From Allobosea sp. CRIB-10 (GTDB lineage: Bacteria > Pseudomonadota > Alphaproteobacteria > Rhizobiales > Beijerinckiaceae), in the NCBI RefSeq assembly GCF_900112185.1, contig NZ_FOKP01000011.1, forward strand, positions 1-64,000: a stretch of DNA of 64,000 nucleotides, read 5' to 3'. Under the pieces are notes generated by a model, which saw nothing but the letters and a program-made list of their open reading frames with translations, was not told the origin of the DNA and did no database searches. A program made the position numbers and the translations under genes. Below, piece after piece: positions 27,766 to 38,261 of this stretch. Position 1 is the stretch's first letter. Every line of letters begins with the position of its first letter.

Positions 27766-28125
27766 ATGTCCGGTATTCGGATCCTCATCGTCGAGGACGA
27801 CCCCTTCATTGCGATGGATATCGAGAGCGCCGTGAGCGAGGAGCTCGGCGACGATGCTGAGTTGATCGTGGTCGAATCGGTGTCGCAGGCGCGTCGCGCC
27901 GCCGATCAGCCGCTCGACTGCGCCTTGCTCGATATCGATGTCGTCGGCGGCAAGACTTTCGGCGTCGCCGCAAGCCTGCGTGCCAAAGGCACGCCGCTGG
28001 TGTTCGTCTCAGGATCCGCGCCGAGCGAGGTACCCCCCGAATTGCGCGACGTGCGCTTCGTGCGCAAGCCGTTCTCGGCCGACGAGCTCGGCCGCTTCGT
28101 CTCCAAGGTCGTCAACAAGGACTGA
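27766..28125 (+). CDS. Single-domain response regulator
   Basis: 119 residues, receiver domain only: acidic pair in VEDDPF, phosphoacceptor Asp in CALLDIDVVGG, Ser/Thr in FVSGSAP and Lys in FVRKPF. With no output domain it must act through partner proteins. It is convergent with the CHASE3 kinase, eight bases apart. In other Alphaproteobacteria such regulators shuttle phosphate in the PhyR pathway, which fits its EcfG promoter. The start could be upstream at a GTG. Confidence 0.88.
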   Translation: MSGIRILIVEDDPFIAMDIESAVSEELGDDAELIVVESVSQARRAADQPLDCALLDIDVVGGKTFGVAASLRAKGTPLVFVSGSAPSEVPPELRDVRFVRKPFSADELGRFVSKVVNKD

Positions 28126-28133
28126 CGCGCGGG

Positions 28134-29522
28134 CTATTCCGCTGCGTCCTCTTCCGGGGGCTGTTCCCGTTTCGGGAAGGTGACGGCGACGCGGGTGCCA
28201 GGCCGCACCGAATCGGGCGACAGCGGCGTAACCTCCATCGTTGCCCGCATGCTGCGCAGCAGGGCGTTGATCACGGACTTGCCCAGCCCCGCCGTCTGCT
28301 GGTCTTCCGGCATGCCGATGCCGTCATCCTCGATGGACAGGACGAGATTCTCGTCGGGCGTGCGCGCCAGACGGATGGTGATCTTGCCGGCGGCGCCATC
28401 GGGAAAGGCGTGCTTGATGGCATTGGTCACCAGCTCGTTGATCACCACGACGAAGGAGACCGCGTCACGCCCAGGCAGGCGGATCGCGTCCATCGCCAGC
28501 GCGATCTCGATCGGCCGGCCTTCCGCCGCCTTGCAAATCTCGGCCAGCAGATCCTCCAGATAGGGCCGGGCCTCGATCTCGTCGGCCTCGATATCGAGCC
28601 GCAGGCGGCGCTGCCCCGCGGCGATCGCCTGGATGCGCGACTGCGCCTGGGCCAGCGCCTGCTTGACCGCCGGCTCGCGCGTCTGCCGGCTCTGGACGTT
28701 GAGCAGGGCCGAGACCATCGCCAGATTGTTGCCGACGCGGTGGTTGACGTCGCGGAGCAGCGCCTCGATGCGCAAACGCTCGTTTTCGAGCTGGAGCGTG
28801 CGCTCGGCGACCTTCCGTTCCAGCTCGGCATTGGAGCTCGACAGCGAGATCGCGCGCCGATAGCGGACCCGCAATTGCAGCCAGGCCACGAAGCACAGGC
28901 CGGCGAGCGCGATCAGGATACCGATGCTGGCGAAGATGCGGCGGCGCGCTTCCCGGCGGCTGCTGGTGGTGACGCGATGATTCTCCTCCAGCTGGATCGC
29001 GCCGACGACATCGCGCAGTTCTTGGGTGAGGCGGTTGCCAGGCCCCTGCGCCACGAGCTTGATCGCTTCGTTGCGCTGGCCGGCGCGCATCAGCGCAATG
29101 GTCTCGGCCATTTCGCCGAGCTTGCGCACCGTAATGGCACGGGCGCGCTGCACGCGCTCGGCTTGCGTCGGGCTGGCTGCGACGAGACGTTCGATCAGAT
29201 CGAGGCTCGGCACGAGTTCAGTGCGCCGTTCGTTGTAAGGTTCGAGATAGTGCTCGTCGCCGGTCAGGAGGAAGCCGCGCTGCCCGGTTTCCGCGTCGAG
29301 GAGATTGCCGAGAAAGCGTTCGCTGCGTTCGCGGATGTCGATCGAGCGCGAGACCAGCCGCGAGGCTTCGTCGGCCTGCATGTTGATCCAGGTGGCGATC
29401 AGCACCGCGACCATCACCACGGCGATCGCGATCGCCGCCGAGGAGGCGGTGTAAAGGCGCGTCCCGAGCAAGGGCAGTCCCGGCAACAGCCAGCGTGGAC
29501 GGAGCTTCAGCTGGGCATTCAT
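28134..29522 (-). CDS. CHASE3 sensor histidine kinase (HisKA_2 type)
   Basis: 462 residues. Two membrane spans (about 28-47 and 197-215) flank a CHASE3 periplasmic helix bundle (ERFLGNLLDAETGQRGFLLT). A coiled linker and the HisKA_2 region follow (LLRDVNHRVGNNLAMVSALL, His in NHRV), then an intact ATP-binding domain with ELVTNAIKHAF and DDGIGMP. It is the type of kinase that feeds PhyR, in contrast to the decayed kinase at 22155. Confidence 0.92.
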   Translation of the reverse strand: MNAQLKLRPRWLLPGLPLLGTRLYTASSAAIAIAVVMVAVLIATWINMQADEASRLVSRSIDIRERSERFLGNLLDAETGQRGFLLTGDEHYLEPYNERRTELVPSLDLIERLVAASPTQAERVQRARAITVRKLGEMAETIALMRAGQRNEAIKLVAQGPGNRLTQELRDVVGAIQLEENHRVTTSSRREARRRIFASIGILIALAGLCFVAWLQLRVRYRRAISLSSSNAELERKVAERTLQLENERLRIEALLRDVNHRVGNNLAMVSALLNVQSRQTREPAVKQALAQAQSRIQAIAAGQRRLRLDIEADEIEARPYLEDLLAEICKAAEGRPIEIALAMDAIRLPGRDAVSFVVVINELVTNAIKHAFPDGAAGKITIRLARTPDENLVLSIEDDGIGMPEDQQTAGLGKSVINALLRSMRATMEVTPLSPDSVRPGTRVAVTFPKREQPPEEDAAE

Positions 29523-29623
29523 CGCCGCCTTGAATAGACGGTGAAAACCGATCGCCCAAGGTAAAAAGACACATCGGCGCGAACCGGCCCCGGAAAATGA
29601 AGCCGGATTAGGCGATATTGGAC

Positions 29624-30043
29624 TTATGTTTCAGCGTCGTCGTCGCCTTGCGAGAATTGTCGTCCCAGAATGAGCCCAAGCAGCACGACGCCGCCGACCA
29701 GCCCGGTGCGCCAGCCGAATTTGCGATTGCCGACCAGCGTGGCCGCGATCGGCGCGGCGGCGACCGCGGCGGCCAGGCGCCGGTCCGGCCGCGGCCGGCT
29801 CTTCACATAGAGCGCGATGCCGAGCATGAGTAGCGCGGCGGCGAGCAGCCCGCCGGCGATCGACAGGCTGGCGGCGATCGCTCCGTAATGCAGCGTCAGC
29901 AGCGTATGCAGCGCGTCGAGCCCGTAGCCGACGGCGCCGGCCGCCAGCACGCCCGCCAGCAGATAGAGCACGACGACCGTGAGGTTGCGGCGCACGACGC
30001 CGCCGACCTCGCGCGTGACCAGACCGGTCAGCCCCCCGAGCAT
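29624..30043 (-). CDS. Holin-like/phage-holin-superfamily membrane protein
   Basis: 139 residues. Three hydrophobic segments (about 22-43, 56-78 and 110-126), with a cluster of Asp and Glu at the C-terminus. It follows the YqjD-like gene on the same strand (three bases after its stop), a common pair in stress regulons. Members are annotated as holin-like but lysis is not implied. Confidence 0.7.
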   Translation of the reverse strand: MLGGLTGLVTREVGGVVRRNLTVVVLYLLAGVLAAGAVGYGLDALHTLLTLHYGAIAASLSIAGGLLAAALLMLGIALYVKSRPRPDRRLAAAVAAAPIAATLVGNRKFGWRTGLVGGVVLLGLILGRQFSQGDDDAET

Positions 30044-30046
30044 GGT

Positions 30047-30409
30047 TCAGCGCGCCGACAGGAAGCCGACGAACAGCCCGACCGCGGCTGCCAGGCCGAG
30101 CGCCCGCAGGGGCCGCTCGCGGATTTCGCGGATAATCAGCTCTTCGAGGTCGCTCGCCTGCTCGCGCGCGATCGCGGCCATACGGTCGGTGTCGACGCCG
30201 ACCGATCTGAGCTTTTCGCTGACGGTCGCGGCGAGGTCCTCGGCGCCGCGGGTGAGGCTGGCCTCGATCTCGTCGGCCTCGTCCTTGACGCGGCGGCCGG
30301 CGCGGCGGGCGCGCTCTGCGGTGTCGGAGGCGGCATCGGCGACTTCGTCCTTGGCGCGTTTGACCGAGGCCGCGGCCTGTCGCTTTGCGGTGGAACTGGT
30401 TGCGGCCAT
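30047..30409 (-). CDS. DUF883/YqjD-ElaB-like membrane-anchored protein
   Basis: 120 residues: an Ala/Lys/Arg-rich amphipathic helix over the first 95 residues, then one C-terminal span (RALGLAAAVGLFVGFLSAR). E. coli relatives bind ribosomes at the membrane in stationary phase. GGAGG lies six bases upstream of the ATG at 30409. An EcfG promoter is 61 bases upstream. Confidence 0.8.
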   Translation of the reverse strand: MAATSSTAKRQAAASVKRAKDEVADAASDTAERARRAGRRVKDEADEIEASLTRGAEDLAATVSEKLRSVGVDTDRMAAIAREQASDLEELIIREIRERPLRALGLAAAVGLFVGFLSAR

Positions 30410-30469
30410 AAAACGCCTCCTTGGTGCCGGCAATGAACGATGCCATGCGGAGCGCATGGCGCAAAGCTC

Positions 30470-30494
30470 AACGCCTCAGCAATCGGACGGTTCC
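30470..30494 (-). promoter_or_regulatory. EcfG promoter of the YqjD-like/holin-like operon
   Basis: Minus strand GGAAC (30494-30490), 16 bases, CGTT (30473-30470), an exact consensus match. It lies between the operon and the end of polA. Confidence 0.78.
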
Positions 30495-30505
30495 CGGCCG
30501 TAAGG

Positions 30506-33500
30506 TTAGTGTGCCTCGTCCCAGTTGTCGGCGGCGCGCGCGTCGACCACCAGCGGCACCTTGAGCTGCACCGCCGGCTGCGGCGCCTCGACCATGACCT
30601 TGCGGATCACCGGCAATGCCGCCTCGACCTGCGCCTCCGGCACCTCGAAGACCAGCTCGTCATGCACCTGCAGCAGCATGCGCGCGTCGAGCTTCGCGGC
30701 GGCGAGCGCATCCTCCATCCGGATCATGGCGCGGCGGATAATGTCGGAGGCCGAGCCCTGGATCGGCGCGTTGATCGCCTGGCGCTCGACGAAGGCCCGC
30801 TCCGATGGGTTCTTCGAGGCGACCGCCGGGAAATGGCAGACGCGGCCGAAGATCGTCTCGACCGCGCCCTTGGCACGCACCGTGGTGCGGGCCTGGTCCA
30901 TATAGTCGCGGATGCCGGGGAAGCGCTCGAAATACTTTCGGATATAGGCGCTGGCCTCCTCGCGCGAGATGCCGAGCTGGTTGGCGAGGCCGAAGGCCGA
31001 GATGCCGTAGATGATGCCGAAATTGATCGCCTTGGCGCGCCGGCGCACCTCGCTCGGCATGCCCGCGACCGGCACGCCGAACATCTCGGACGCCGTCATC
31101 GCATGGATGTCGACGCCGTCGGCGAAGGCCTGCCGGAGCTGCGGGATGTCGGCCATGTGCGCGAGAATGCGCAACTCGATCTGGCTGTAGTCGGCCGAGA
31201 CCAGCTTGTTGCCCTTCTCGGCGACGAAGGCGGTCCTGATCTTGCGGCCGGCCTCGGTGCGGATCGGGATGTTCTGCAGATTCGGTTCGGAGGAGGAGAG
31301 CCGGCCGGTGGTGGTCGCAGCCAGGGCGTAGGAGGTGTGGACCCGGTGCGTCTGCGGATTCACGTAAGTAGGCAGCGAGTCGGTATAGGTCGATTTCAGC
31401 TTGGCGAGCTGGCGCCAGTCGAGGATGCGGGCGGGCAGCTCATTGCCCTGCTCGGCGAGGTCTTCGAGCACGCCGGCGCCGGTCGCCCATTGCCCGGTCG
31501 CGGTCTTCTTGGCGCCGGGCAGGCCCATCTTGCCGAACAGGATGTCGCCGAGCTGCTTGGGGCTGCCGATGGTGAACTTCTCGCCGGCGAGCGTGTGGAT
31601 CTCGTCCTCGAGCCGCGCCAGCGACTGGGCGAATTCGCCTGACAGTCGCGACAGGATCTGCCGGTCGATTGAGATGCCCCTGCGCTCCATCCTGACCAGC
31701 ACCGGCACGAGCGGGCGCTCCAACGTCTCGTAGACCGTGGTCTTGCGCTCCGGCACCAGCCGCGGCTTTAGGGCCAGCCAGAGCCTGAGTGTGACGTCGG
31801 CATCCTCGGCGGCATAGGCGGTCGCCTTGTCGAGCGGCACCTTGTCGAAGGTGACCTGGCTCTTGCCGGTGCCGGCGACCTCCGAATAGGCGATCGGCTT
31901 GTGGCCGAGATGAAGTTCCGAGAGCCGGTCCATGCCCTGTCCGCCATTGCCGGCGTCGAGGGCATAGGAGATCAGCATGGTGTCGTCGATCGGGCCGACT
32001 TCGACGCCGTGCCGGTTGAACACGGCGATGTCGTATTTGAGGTTCTGCCCGATCTTGAGCACGCCGGGGTCGGCGAGCAGCGGCTTCAGCTCGGCCAGCG
32101 CCTGGTCGAGCGGGATCTGGCCTTCGAGCAGGCCGGAATCGAACAGCCCGTCGCCGGCCCGGTGCTGCAGCGGGATATAGCAGGCCTTGCCCGGCGCGAC
32201 CGCGAGCGAGATGCCGATCAGGTCGGCCTGCATCACGTCGAGCGAATTGGTCTCGGTGTCGAGCGCGACCTGGCCGGCCTCATAAGCCCAGCCGATCCAG
32301 CGTGAGAGGTCGGCGACAGTGCGGACGCATTCGTAAGCCGCATGATCGATCTTGACCGCGAGCGCTGCGTCCTTGCGGGAGGCAGCGAGATCGGCCGGCC
32401 GAAGCCAGCCATCGGCGGCAGGAGATGTCGCCGGCGCGGCGCCGTTCGCGGCGGGGGCAGCCGTGGCGGTCTCGCTGGCACCGGCAACCGGAGCATCGGT
32501 CTCGGCATAGAGCGCCTTGAGCTCGGCGGCCCGGGCGCCGCCCGGGGCGAGATCGGGATCGGCATCGATCGCGCCGACATCGGCCTCATAGGCCTCGGCC
32601 GCGCGCTTGGTGATGGTGGTGAACTCCATCGCCTTGAGGAAGGCGATGAGTTTGGCCGGATCGGGCTGGTTCAGCGTCAGTTCGCCGACGGGCGTCTCGA
32701 CGGGGACATCCTCGACCAGCGTGACCAGCTTGTGCGAGATGCGGACCTTCTCGACCACTTCGGGATTGGTCAGCGTCTCCCGGCGCTTGGGCTGCTTGAT
32801 CTCGCCGGCGCGCTTCAGCAGCGTGTCGAGGTCGCCGTATTCGCCGATCAGCTGCGCCGCCGTCTTGATGCCGATGCCGGGCGCGCCCGGAACATTGTCG
32901 GTCGCGTCGCCGGCGAGCGCCTGGACGTCGGTGACCTTGTCGGGCGTGACGCCGAAATACTCGACCACTTCGGGCTCGCCGATGCGGCGCTCCGGCCGGA
33001 AGCCCGCGCCCTTCTTGGCGTCGCCGGAGGCCGGGTCGTACATGGCGACGCCCGGCCGCACCAGCTGCATCAGGTCCTTGTCGGCCGAGACGATCAGCAC
33101 GTCGGCGCCGGCCTCGCGTGCCTGCCTGGCATAGGTCGCGATCAGGTCGTCGGCCTCGTAGATGTCCTGCTCGACCGGGATCAGCCCGAAGGCGCGCACC
33201 GCGTCGCGCATCAGCGGGAATTGCGGGATCAGGTCCGGCGGCGGGTCTGAGCGGTTGCCCTTATAGGCCGGGTAGATTTCCTTGCGGAACGAGTTCTCGC
33301 TCTTGTCGAAGACGATGGCGAGATGGGTCGGCTTCACCCCGAGCACGCCCTCGCGCACGAACTGGAACAGCTTCGTCGCGAACAATCGGACCGCGCCGGA
33401 GGGCAGCCCGTCCGAGCGGGCATTGTATTTCCGGTCCTGGTTGATCGACTGGAAATAGGCGCGGAAGATGAAGTTCGAGCCATCGACCAGGAAGAGGTGG

Positions 33501-33535
33501 TCGCCGGGCTTGAGCTGTGAGGCCGGGTTCGTCAT
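30506..33535 (-). CDS. polA: DNA polymerase I
   Basis: 1009 residues. N-terminal 5'-3' exonuclease ([34 protein letters not shown]), a 3'-5' exonuclease domain with its acidic residues ([22 protein letters not shown]) and the family A polymerase ([41 protein letters not shown]). It fills gaps and removes RNA primers. An Ala/Pro linker of about 50 residues follows the first domain. Start at 33535; a GTG or ATG at 33547 is possible. Confidence 0.97.
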   Translation of the reverse strand: MTNPASQLKPGDHLFLVDGSNFIFRAYFQSINQDRKYNARSDGLPSGAVRLFATKLFQFVREGVLGVKPTHLAIVFDKSENSFRKEIYPAYKGNRSDPPPDLIPQFPLMRDAVRAFGLIPVEQDIYEADDLIATYARQAREAGADVLIVSADKDLMQLVRPGVAMYDPASGDAKKGAGFRPERRIGEPEVVEYFGVTPDKVTDVQALAGDATDNVPGAPGIGIKTAAQLIGEYGDLDTLLKRAGEIKQPKRRETLTNPEVVEKVRISHKLVTLVEDVPVETPVGELTLNQPDPAKLIAFLKAMEFTTITKRAAEAYEADVGAIDADPDLAPGGARAAELKALYAETDAPVAGASETATAAPAANGAAPATSPAADGWLRPADLAASRKDAALAVKIDHAAYECVRTVADLSRWIGWAYEAGQVALDTETNSLDVMQADLIGISLAVAPGKACYIPLQHRAGDGLFDSGLLEGQIPLDQALAELKPLLADPGVLKIGQNLKYDIAVFNRHGVEVGPIDDTMLISYALDAGNGGQGMDRLSELHLGHKPIAYSEVAGTGKSQVTFDKVPLDKATAYAAEDADVTLRLWLALKPRLVPERKTTVYETLERPLVPVLVRMERRGISIDRQILSRLSGEFAQSLARLEDEIHTLAGEKFTIGSPKQLGDILFGKMGLPGAKKTATGQWATGAGVLEDLAEQGNELPARILDWRQLAKLKSTYTDSLPTYVNPQTHRVHTSYALAATTTGRLSSSEPNLQNIPIRTEAGRKIRTAFVAEKGNKLVSADYSQIELRILAHMADIPQLRQAFADGVDIHAMTASEMFGVPVAGMPSEVRRRAKAINFGIIYGISAFGLANQLGISREEASAYIRKYFERFPGIRDYMDQARTTVRAKGAVETIFGRVCHFPAVASKNPSERAFVERQAINAPIQGSASDIIRRAMIRMEDALAAAKLDARMLLQVHDELVFEVPEAQVEAALPVIRKVMVEAPQPAVQLKVPLVVDARAADNWDEAH

Positions 33536-33616
33536 GGGCGGGACCATAGGGCGGAGGACCGGGATGGTCTATTGTGCAAGCAGCAGTGCCCGCAAGAAGC
33601 TGTCAGGAGGAAATCG

Positions 33617-34282
33617 ATGAACGCCTATGTCACCATGCCGCTCGCCTTCCAGGGCCTGCCCGAGGAGGAGATGAAGGCGCAGGCGCTCAAATTTTTGGAG
33701 ACGATGCGCAAGCGCCGCACGGTGCGCGATTATTCCGACAGGCCGGTGCCGCGCGAGGTGGTCGAGGCGGCGGTCGCGACGGCCGGCACGGCGCCGTCCG
33801 GCGCCAACCAGCAGCCCTGGACCTTCGTCTGCATCTCCGATCCCGAGCTCAAGAAGAAGATTCGCGAAGGCGCCGAGGAAGAAGAGCGCGCCTTCTATGC
33901 AGGCCGCGCCGGCGAGGAATGGCTCGGTGCACTCGCCCATCTCGGCACCGACGAGCACAAGCCCTTCCTCGACACCGCGCCCTGGCTGATCGCGATCTTC
34001 GCCCAGCGCTGGGGCTATGACGCGGATGGCCGCAAGGTGAAGCACTATTACGTGCCGGAGTCGGTCGGCATCGCCGCCGGCTTCCTGATCGCCTCGCTGC
34101 ATCAGGCGGGCCTCGCCACGCTGACGCATACGCCGGCGCCGATGAACTTCCTCAACGAGCTTTGCGGCCGACCCGACAATGAAAAGGCGCTGATCCTGCT
34201 CGTCGTCGGCTATCCCGCCGAGGGCTGCGTCGTCCCGGCGATCGGCAAGAAGCCGCTGGACGAGATCGCCAGCTTCCTCTGA
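33617..34282 (+). CDS. Nitroreductase family protein
   Basis: 221 residues. FMN-binding fold: [13 protein letters not shown] near the N-terminus, PSGANQQPW, and [20 protein letters not shown] near the C-terminus. It is closest in pattern to the BluB/iodotyrosine-deiodinase-like branch. AGGAGG at 33606 sets the start. Divergent from polA; substrate unknown. Confidence 0.88.
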   Translation: MNAYVTMPLAFQGLPEEEMKAQALKFLETMRKRRTVRDYSDRPVPREVVEAAVATAGTAPSGANQQPWTFVCISDPELKKKIREGAEEEERAFYAGRAGEEWLGALAHLGTDEHKPFLDTAPWLIAIFAQRWGYDADGRKVKHYYVPESVGIAAGFLIASLHQAGLATLTHTPAPMNFLNELCGRPDNEKALILLVVGYPAEGCVVPAIGKKPLDEIASFL

Positions 34283-34359
34283 GCTGTTGCCGCACTTGAG
34301 CAATCGCGCCGGCCATGGCTGATGTAGCAGTCTTGGCCGGCGGGAGATTCGTTCACGTC

Positions 34360-35094
34360 ATGCAGACCAGTTCGCCGCCGATCCGCCGGGCCATGGTGCT
34401 CGCCGCCGGGCTCGGCAAGCGCATGCGCCCGATCACCGACACCATGCCGAAGCCGCTGGTTGCGATCGCCGGCAAGACCATGCTCGACCATGCACTCGAC
34501 CGGCTGGCCGGAGCTGGCGTTGCGGACGCCGTGGTCAATGTCCACTACCTCGCCGAGCAGATCGAGGCGCGTGTCGCCGGCCGCACCAGCCCGCGCATCA
34601 CCGTCTCGGATGAGCGCGACGTCCTGCTCGAAACCGGCGGCGGCGTGAAGAAGGCGCTGCCGCTGCTCGGCGCCGAGCCCTTCTTCCATATCAACTCGGA
34701 TTCGCTCTGGAGCGAGCGCGGAGCGTCGAACCTTTCCGCCATGGCCGCGGCCTGGGATGCCGCGCGCATGGACATGCTGCTCCTGCTCGCCGAGCGAGAG
34801 AGCAGCGTCGGCTTCGACGGCGCCGGCGATTTCTTCCGCGACGAGGCCGGCCGGCTTGCGCGGCGTGGGCAGGCTGCGAGCGCGCCTTACGTCTATGCCG
34901 GCGTCGCCATCATCAAGCCGGAGCTCTTCGCCGACACGCCGGAGGGACCGTTCTCGCTGAACCTGCTGTTCGACCGCTGCATCGCCAGCGGAACCCTGTT
35001 CGGCCATCTGCTCGATGGGCGCTGGCTGCATGTCGGCACGCCCGAGGCGATCCCGCTGGCGGAGCAGGCCTACGCCGCCCATCAGGGCGGGTGA
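34360..35094 (+). CDS. Nucleotidyltransferase, MurU-like (N-acetylmuramate-1-phosphate uridylyltransferase)
   Basis: 244 residues. The NTP-transferase signature is AMVLAAGLGKRMRPITDTMP and KPLV; the metal-binding Asp lies in INSDSLW. In this order such a gene precedes addB in a set with a kinase (amgK) that feeds cell-wall sugar salvage; here the six-base gap to addB is kept but the kinase is not found. The start at 34360 is the first ATG before the signature; an earlier one at 34315 would add 15 residues unlike the family. Confidence 0.82.
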   Translation: MQTSSPPIRRAMVLAAGLGKRMRPITDTMPKPLVAIAGKTMLDHALDRLAGAGVADAVVNVHYLAEQIEARVAGRTSPRITVSDERDVLLETGGGVKKALPLLGAEPFFHINSDSLWSERGASNLSAMAAAWDAARMDMLLLLAERESSVGFDGAGDFFRDEAGRLARRGQAASAPYVYAGVAIIKPELFADTPEGPFSLNLLFDRCIASGTLFGHLLDGRWLHVGTPEAIPLAEQAYAAHQGG

Positions 35095-35100
35095 GCGGCG

Positions 35101-38100
35101 ATGGCCGGGCTCAACCTGTTCAGCATCCCGGCCGGCGCGCCCTTCCTTTCGGTGCTGGCGCAGGCGCTTATCGCCGGCCGCTTCGGCCGGGCCTATGATC
35201 CAGGCGATCCCGCCGCGCTCTCGCGCACCACGCTCTATCTGCCGACGCAGCGCGCAGCGCGGGCCTTCGGCACCATCATGTCGGAAAAGCTCGGCGGGCG
35301 GCCGCTGCTCCTGCCGCGCATCGTCCCGCTCGGCGATGTCGACGAGGCCGAGACCGCGCTGATCGCCGGCGCCGGCGATGCGCTGGCGCTGCAGCGCCTC
35401 GCGCCGATCGACCCCTTACGCCGTCGCTTCATCCTGACGACGCTGATCTCGGCCTGGGGCCGCACCGCCAACCGGCAACATCTGAAGCTCGATCCGGCCG
35501 AGCCCTCGCTGATGCCGGCGACCTTGGCCGAGGCCTGGGGGCTTGCCGGCGACCTCGCTCATCTGCTCGACCAGCTGCAGACCGAAGGCATCTCGCCGGC
35601 ACGATTGAAGGGGTTGGATGCCGCCCGCTTCGACGAGATCTGGCAGTTCAACGCGCGTTTCCTCGACATCATCGCGCAAGCCTGGCCTGCGATTCTCGAA
35701 CAGCGGGCCGAATGCGATCCGGCCGAGTTCCGCAACCGCATGCTCGCGGCCGAGCGCGAGCGCCTGCTCGCCGGCGATTTCCACGGGCCGGTGATCGCGG
35801 CCGGATCGACCGGCACGGTGCCGGCGACGGCGCGCCTGCTCGCCGCGCTCGCCCGCGCCCCGAACGGCGCCGTCGTGCTGCCCGATCTCGACGAGGCGCT
35901 CTCGGAGCAGGGCTGGCGCGCCATCGTCCAGGAACCGGCGCCGTCCCACCCGCAGGCGGCGCTGCATCGACTGCTCGACGAGATCGGTGCGAACCGGGAC
36001 GAGGTCATCACCCTTGCCGAGCCCTCACCCGGGCTGGAAACACGCCGCGACCTGCTGCGCCGTGCCCTGCTGCCGGCCTCGATCACGGATGACTGGGCCG
36101 GCGCTGCGCCCCTAGCTGCCGGGGCGCTCGACGGGCTGCGTATCGTCGAGGCGGCAGATGAACGCGAGGAGGCGCTGGTCGCGGCGCTCGCCCTGCGTGA
36201 GGCACTGGAAGAGCCAAATGCCCGTGCCGCCCTGATTACCCCCGATCGCGGCCTTGCCGAGCGCGTCGCTGTCGAGCTCCGGCGCTGGGGCATCCAGGCC
36301 GATGATTCCGCCGGCATGCCGCTCGGCCGCTGGCCGGCCGGCGCCCTGCTGCGGCTGGCGCTCAATGCGGTCGAGGGCGACCTCTCGCCGGCGAGCCTCG
36401 TCGCACTGCTGGCGCATCCGCTCTGCCGCCTGGGCCTGGCCGAGCCCCGCCTGCGGCAAGGCGCGGCGACGCTGGAGATCGGCTGCTGGCGCGGCGAGCC
36501 GGTCAGCCCCGGTTTCCCCGGCCTGCGCCGCGCCTTCGAGGCGCTGCCGGAGCTGCGCAAGGCGACCTATGCGCCGCGCCCGCGCCGCAAGCTCACGGAC
36601 GAGGATGTCGGCGCGGCCGAAGAGGTGCTGGCGGCGCTGGAAGATGCGCTCGCGCCGCTCGTCGCGGCCTTGGCCGGCCCAGCACCGGAACTGCGCGAGA
36701 TCGCGGCGCAGGCCCGTCGCGCGGTCGAGACGCTGAGCGGCGACGAGGCCGGTGCGATCCTCGCCTGGCGCGGGCCGGATGGCGAGGCGCTTGCCAAGCT
36801 CTTCGACGATCTCGATGCCGCCCTGCCGGAGGCACCCGGCGAGGGTCGCGCCCGCGACTGGATTGCCATTCTCGAAGGCTTGATCGGCGAGCGGGTCGTG
36901 CAGCGCCGCGATCCCGGCCATCCACGGGTCAAGATCTGGGGCCTGCTCGAAGCCCGCCTGCTCGAAGCCGAGCATGTCGTGCTCGGCGGGCTGATCGAGA
37001 GCGTCTGGCCGCCGGCCACCGAGACCGATTCCTTCATCAACCGGCCGATGCGGGCCGAGCTCGGCCTCTCGCCGCCGGAACGGCGCATCGGCCAGACGGC
37101 GCATGACTTCGTCGCGGCGGCGCTCGCCGGCAAGGTGACGCTGACCCGCGCCCGCAAGGCCGGCGAGGCCGAGACGATCCCCTCGCGCTTCTGGCAGCGG
37201 CTCAAGGCGGTGGCGCCGCCCGAAGCCTGGCACGCGGCCGAGGCGCGCGGGCGCGAGCTCACCGCCTGGGCCGGGCTGCTCGGCAAACCGGCCAATCTCC
37301 TGCCGGTTCCGCGGCCAAAGCCTTATCCGGCGGCGCATCTCCAGCCGAAACGGCTCAGCGTCACCGAGGTCGAGACGCTCTATCGCGATCCCTATGCGGT
37401 CTATGCCCGCAAGATCCTTAGGCTCGACGCCCTGCCGGAGCTGGTCGAGGATCCCGGCGCGACCGATCGCGGCTCGCTGCTGCACGACATCGTCGGCAGC
37501 TTTGCCGAGACCTATCCCGAGCAGGTGCCGGCCGGCGCCCTCGGCAGCCTGATCGAGATCGGCGAGCGCTTCTTCCGCGCCTATGAGGAGACGCCGGAGG
37601 TGCGCGCCTTCTGGTGGCCGCGCTTCCTGCTGATCGCACAGAACTTCCTCGGCTGGGAGGAGAGGCGCCGGCCGGGGCTCGCCCGCGTCGCGGTCGAGCG
37701 CGATACGCAAGGCGAATTTCCGCTGATCGATGGCTCCTCGATCCTGCTGACCGGCCGGGCCGATCGCGTCGAGATTACGCGCGATGGCACGCTGCGCATC
37801 ATCGATTTCAAGACCGGCGCGCCGCCGAGCGACGAGCAGGTCCGCCTCGGTTTCGCCCCGCAATTGACGCTGGAGGCCGAGCTCGCTTTGCGCCACGGTT
37901 TTTCGCCGGACATCCTGCCCGGCCCGGTCGAGGCGCTGATGTATCTGCGGCTCAACCATGATCAGAAGAGCTGGGAGAAGGACAAGAAGCTGTCGTTCAA
38001 GGACGAGGCGCAGGCCGACGTCACCGCCCGCCATCTCGTCCAGTTGCTCGACCATCTTTCGGTGCTGCGCGCCGGCCGCGAGCCCTGGCTCTCGCGCCGG

Positions 38101-38205
38101 GCGCCGGCCTACATCAAATACGCCAGCCCCTATGACCAGCTCGCCCGGGTCAAGGAATGGTCGGCCGCGCCCGATCTTGGCGGCGATGCCGGAGACGAGG
38201 CATGA
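35101..38205 (+). CDS. addB: Double-strand break repair protein AddB
   Basis: 1034 residues, the alphaproteobacterial AddB size. It carries a helicase-like fold without a functional Walker A and a C-terminal PD-(D/E)xK nuclease (GRADRVEITRDGTLRIIDFK). With AddA it resects broken ends for RecA loading, the counterpart of RecBCD. It starts six bases after the nucleotidyltransferase gene. The four-Cys iron-sulfur site found in Bacillus AddB is not evident. Confidence 0.95.
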   Translation: MAGLNLFSIPAGAPFLSVLAQALIAGRFGRAYDPGDPAALSRTTLYLPTQRAARAFGTIMSEKLGGRPLLLPRIVPLGDVDEAETALIAGAGDALALQRLAPIDPLRRRFILTTLISAWGRTANRQHLKLDPAEPSLMPATLAEAWGLAGDLAHLLDQLQTEGISPARLKGLDAARFDEIWQFNARFLDIIAQAWPAILEQRAECDPAEFRNRMLAAERERLLAGDFHGPVIAAGSTGTVPATARLLAALARAPNGAVVLPDLDEALSEQGWRAIVQEPAPSHPQAALHRLLDEIGANRDEVITLAEPSPGLETRRDLLRRALLPASITDDWAGAAPLAAGALDGLRIVEAADEREEALVAALALREALEEPNARAALITPDRGLAERVAVELRRWGIQADDSAGMPLGRWPAGALLRLALNAVEGDLSPASLVALLAHPLCRLGLAEPRLRQGAATLEIGCWRGEPVSPGFPGLRRAFEALPELRKATYAPRPRRKLTDEDVGAAEEVLAALEDALAPLVAALAGPAPELREIAAQARRAVETLSGDEAGAILAWRGPDGEALAKLFDDLDAALPEAPGEGRARDWIAILEGLIGERVVQRRDPGHPRVKIWGLLEARLLEAEHVVLGGLIESVWPPATETDSFINRPMRAELGLSPPERRIGQTAHDFVAAALAGKVTLTRARKAGEAETIPSRFWQRLKAVAPPEAWHAAEARGRELTAWAGLLGKPANLLPVPRPKPYPAAHLQPKRLSVTEVETLYRDPYAVYARKILRLDALPELVEDPGATDRGSLLHDIVGSFAETYPEQVPAGALGSLIEIGERFFRAYEETPEVRAFWWPRFLLIAQNFLGWEERRRPGLARVAVERDTQGEFPLIDGSSILLTGRADRVEITRDGTLRIIDFKTGAPPSDEQVRLGFAPQLTLEAELALRHGFSPDILPGPVEALMYLRLNHDQKSWEKDKKLSFKDEAQADVTARHLVQLLDHLSVLRAGREPWLSRRAPAYIKYASPYDQLARVKEWSAAPDLGGDAGDEA

Positions 38206-38261
38206 GGGCGAGGGGCGTGAACCGATCTCAATATCTCGACCTTGCCGAAAGGGCTCGGGAG

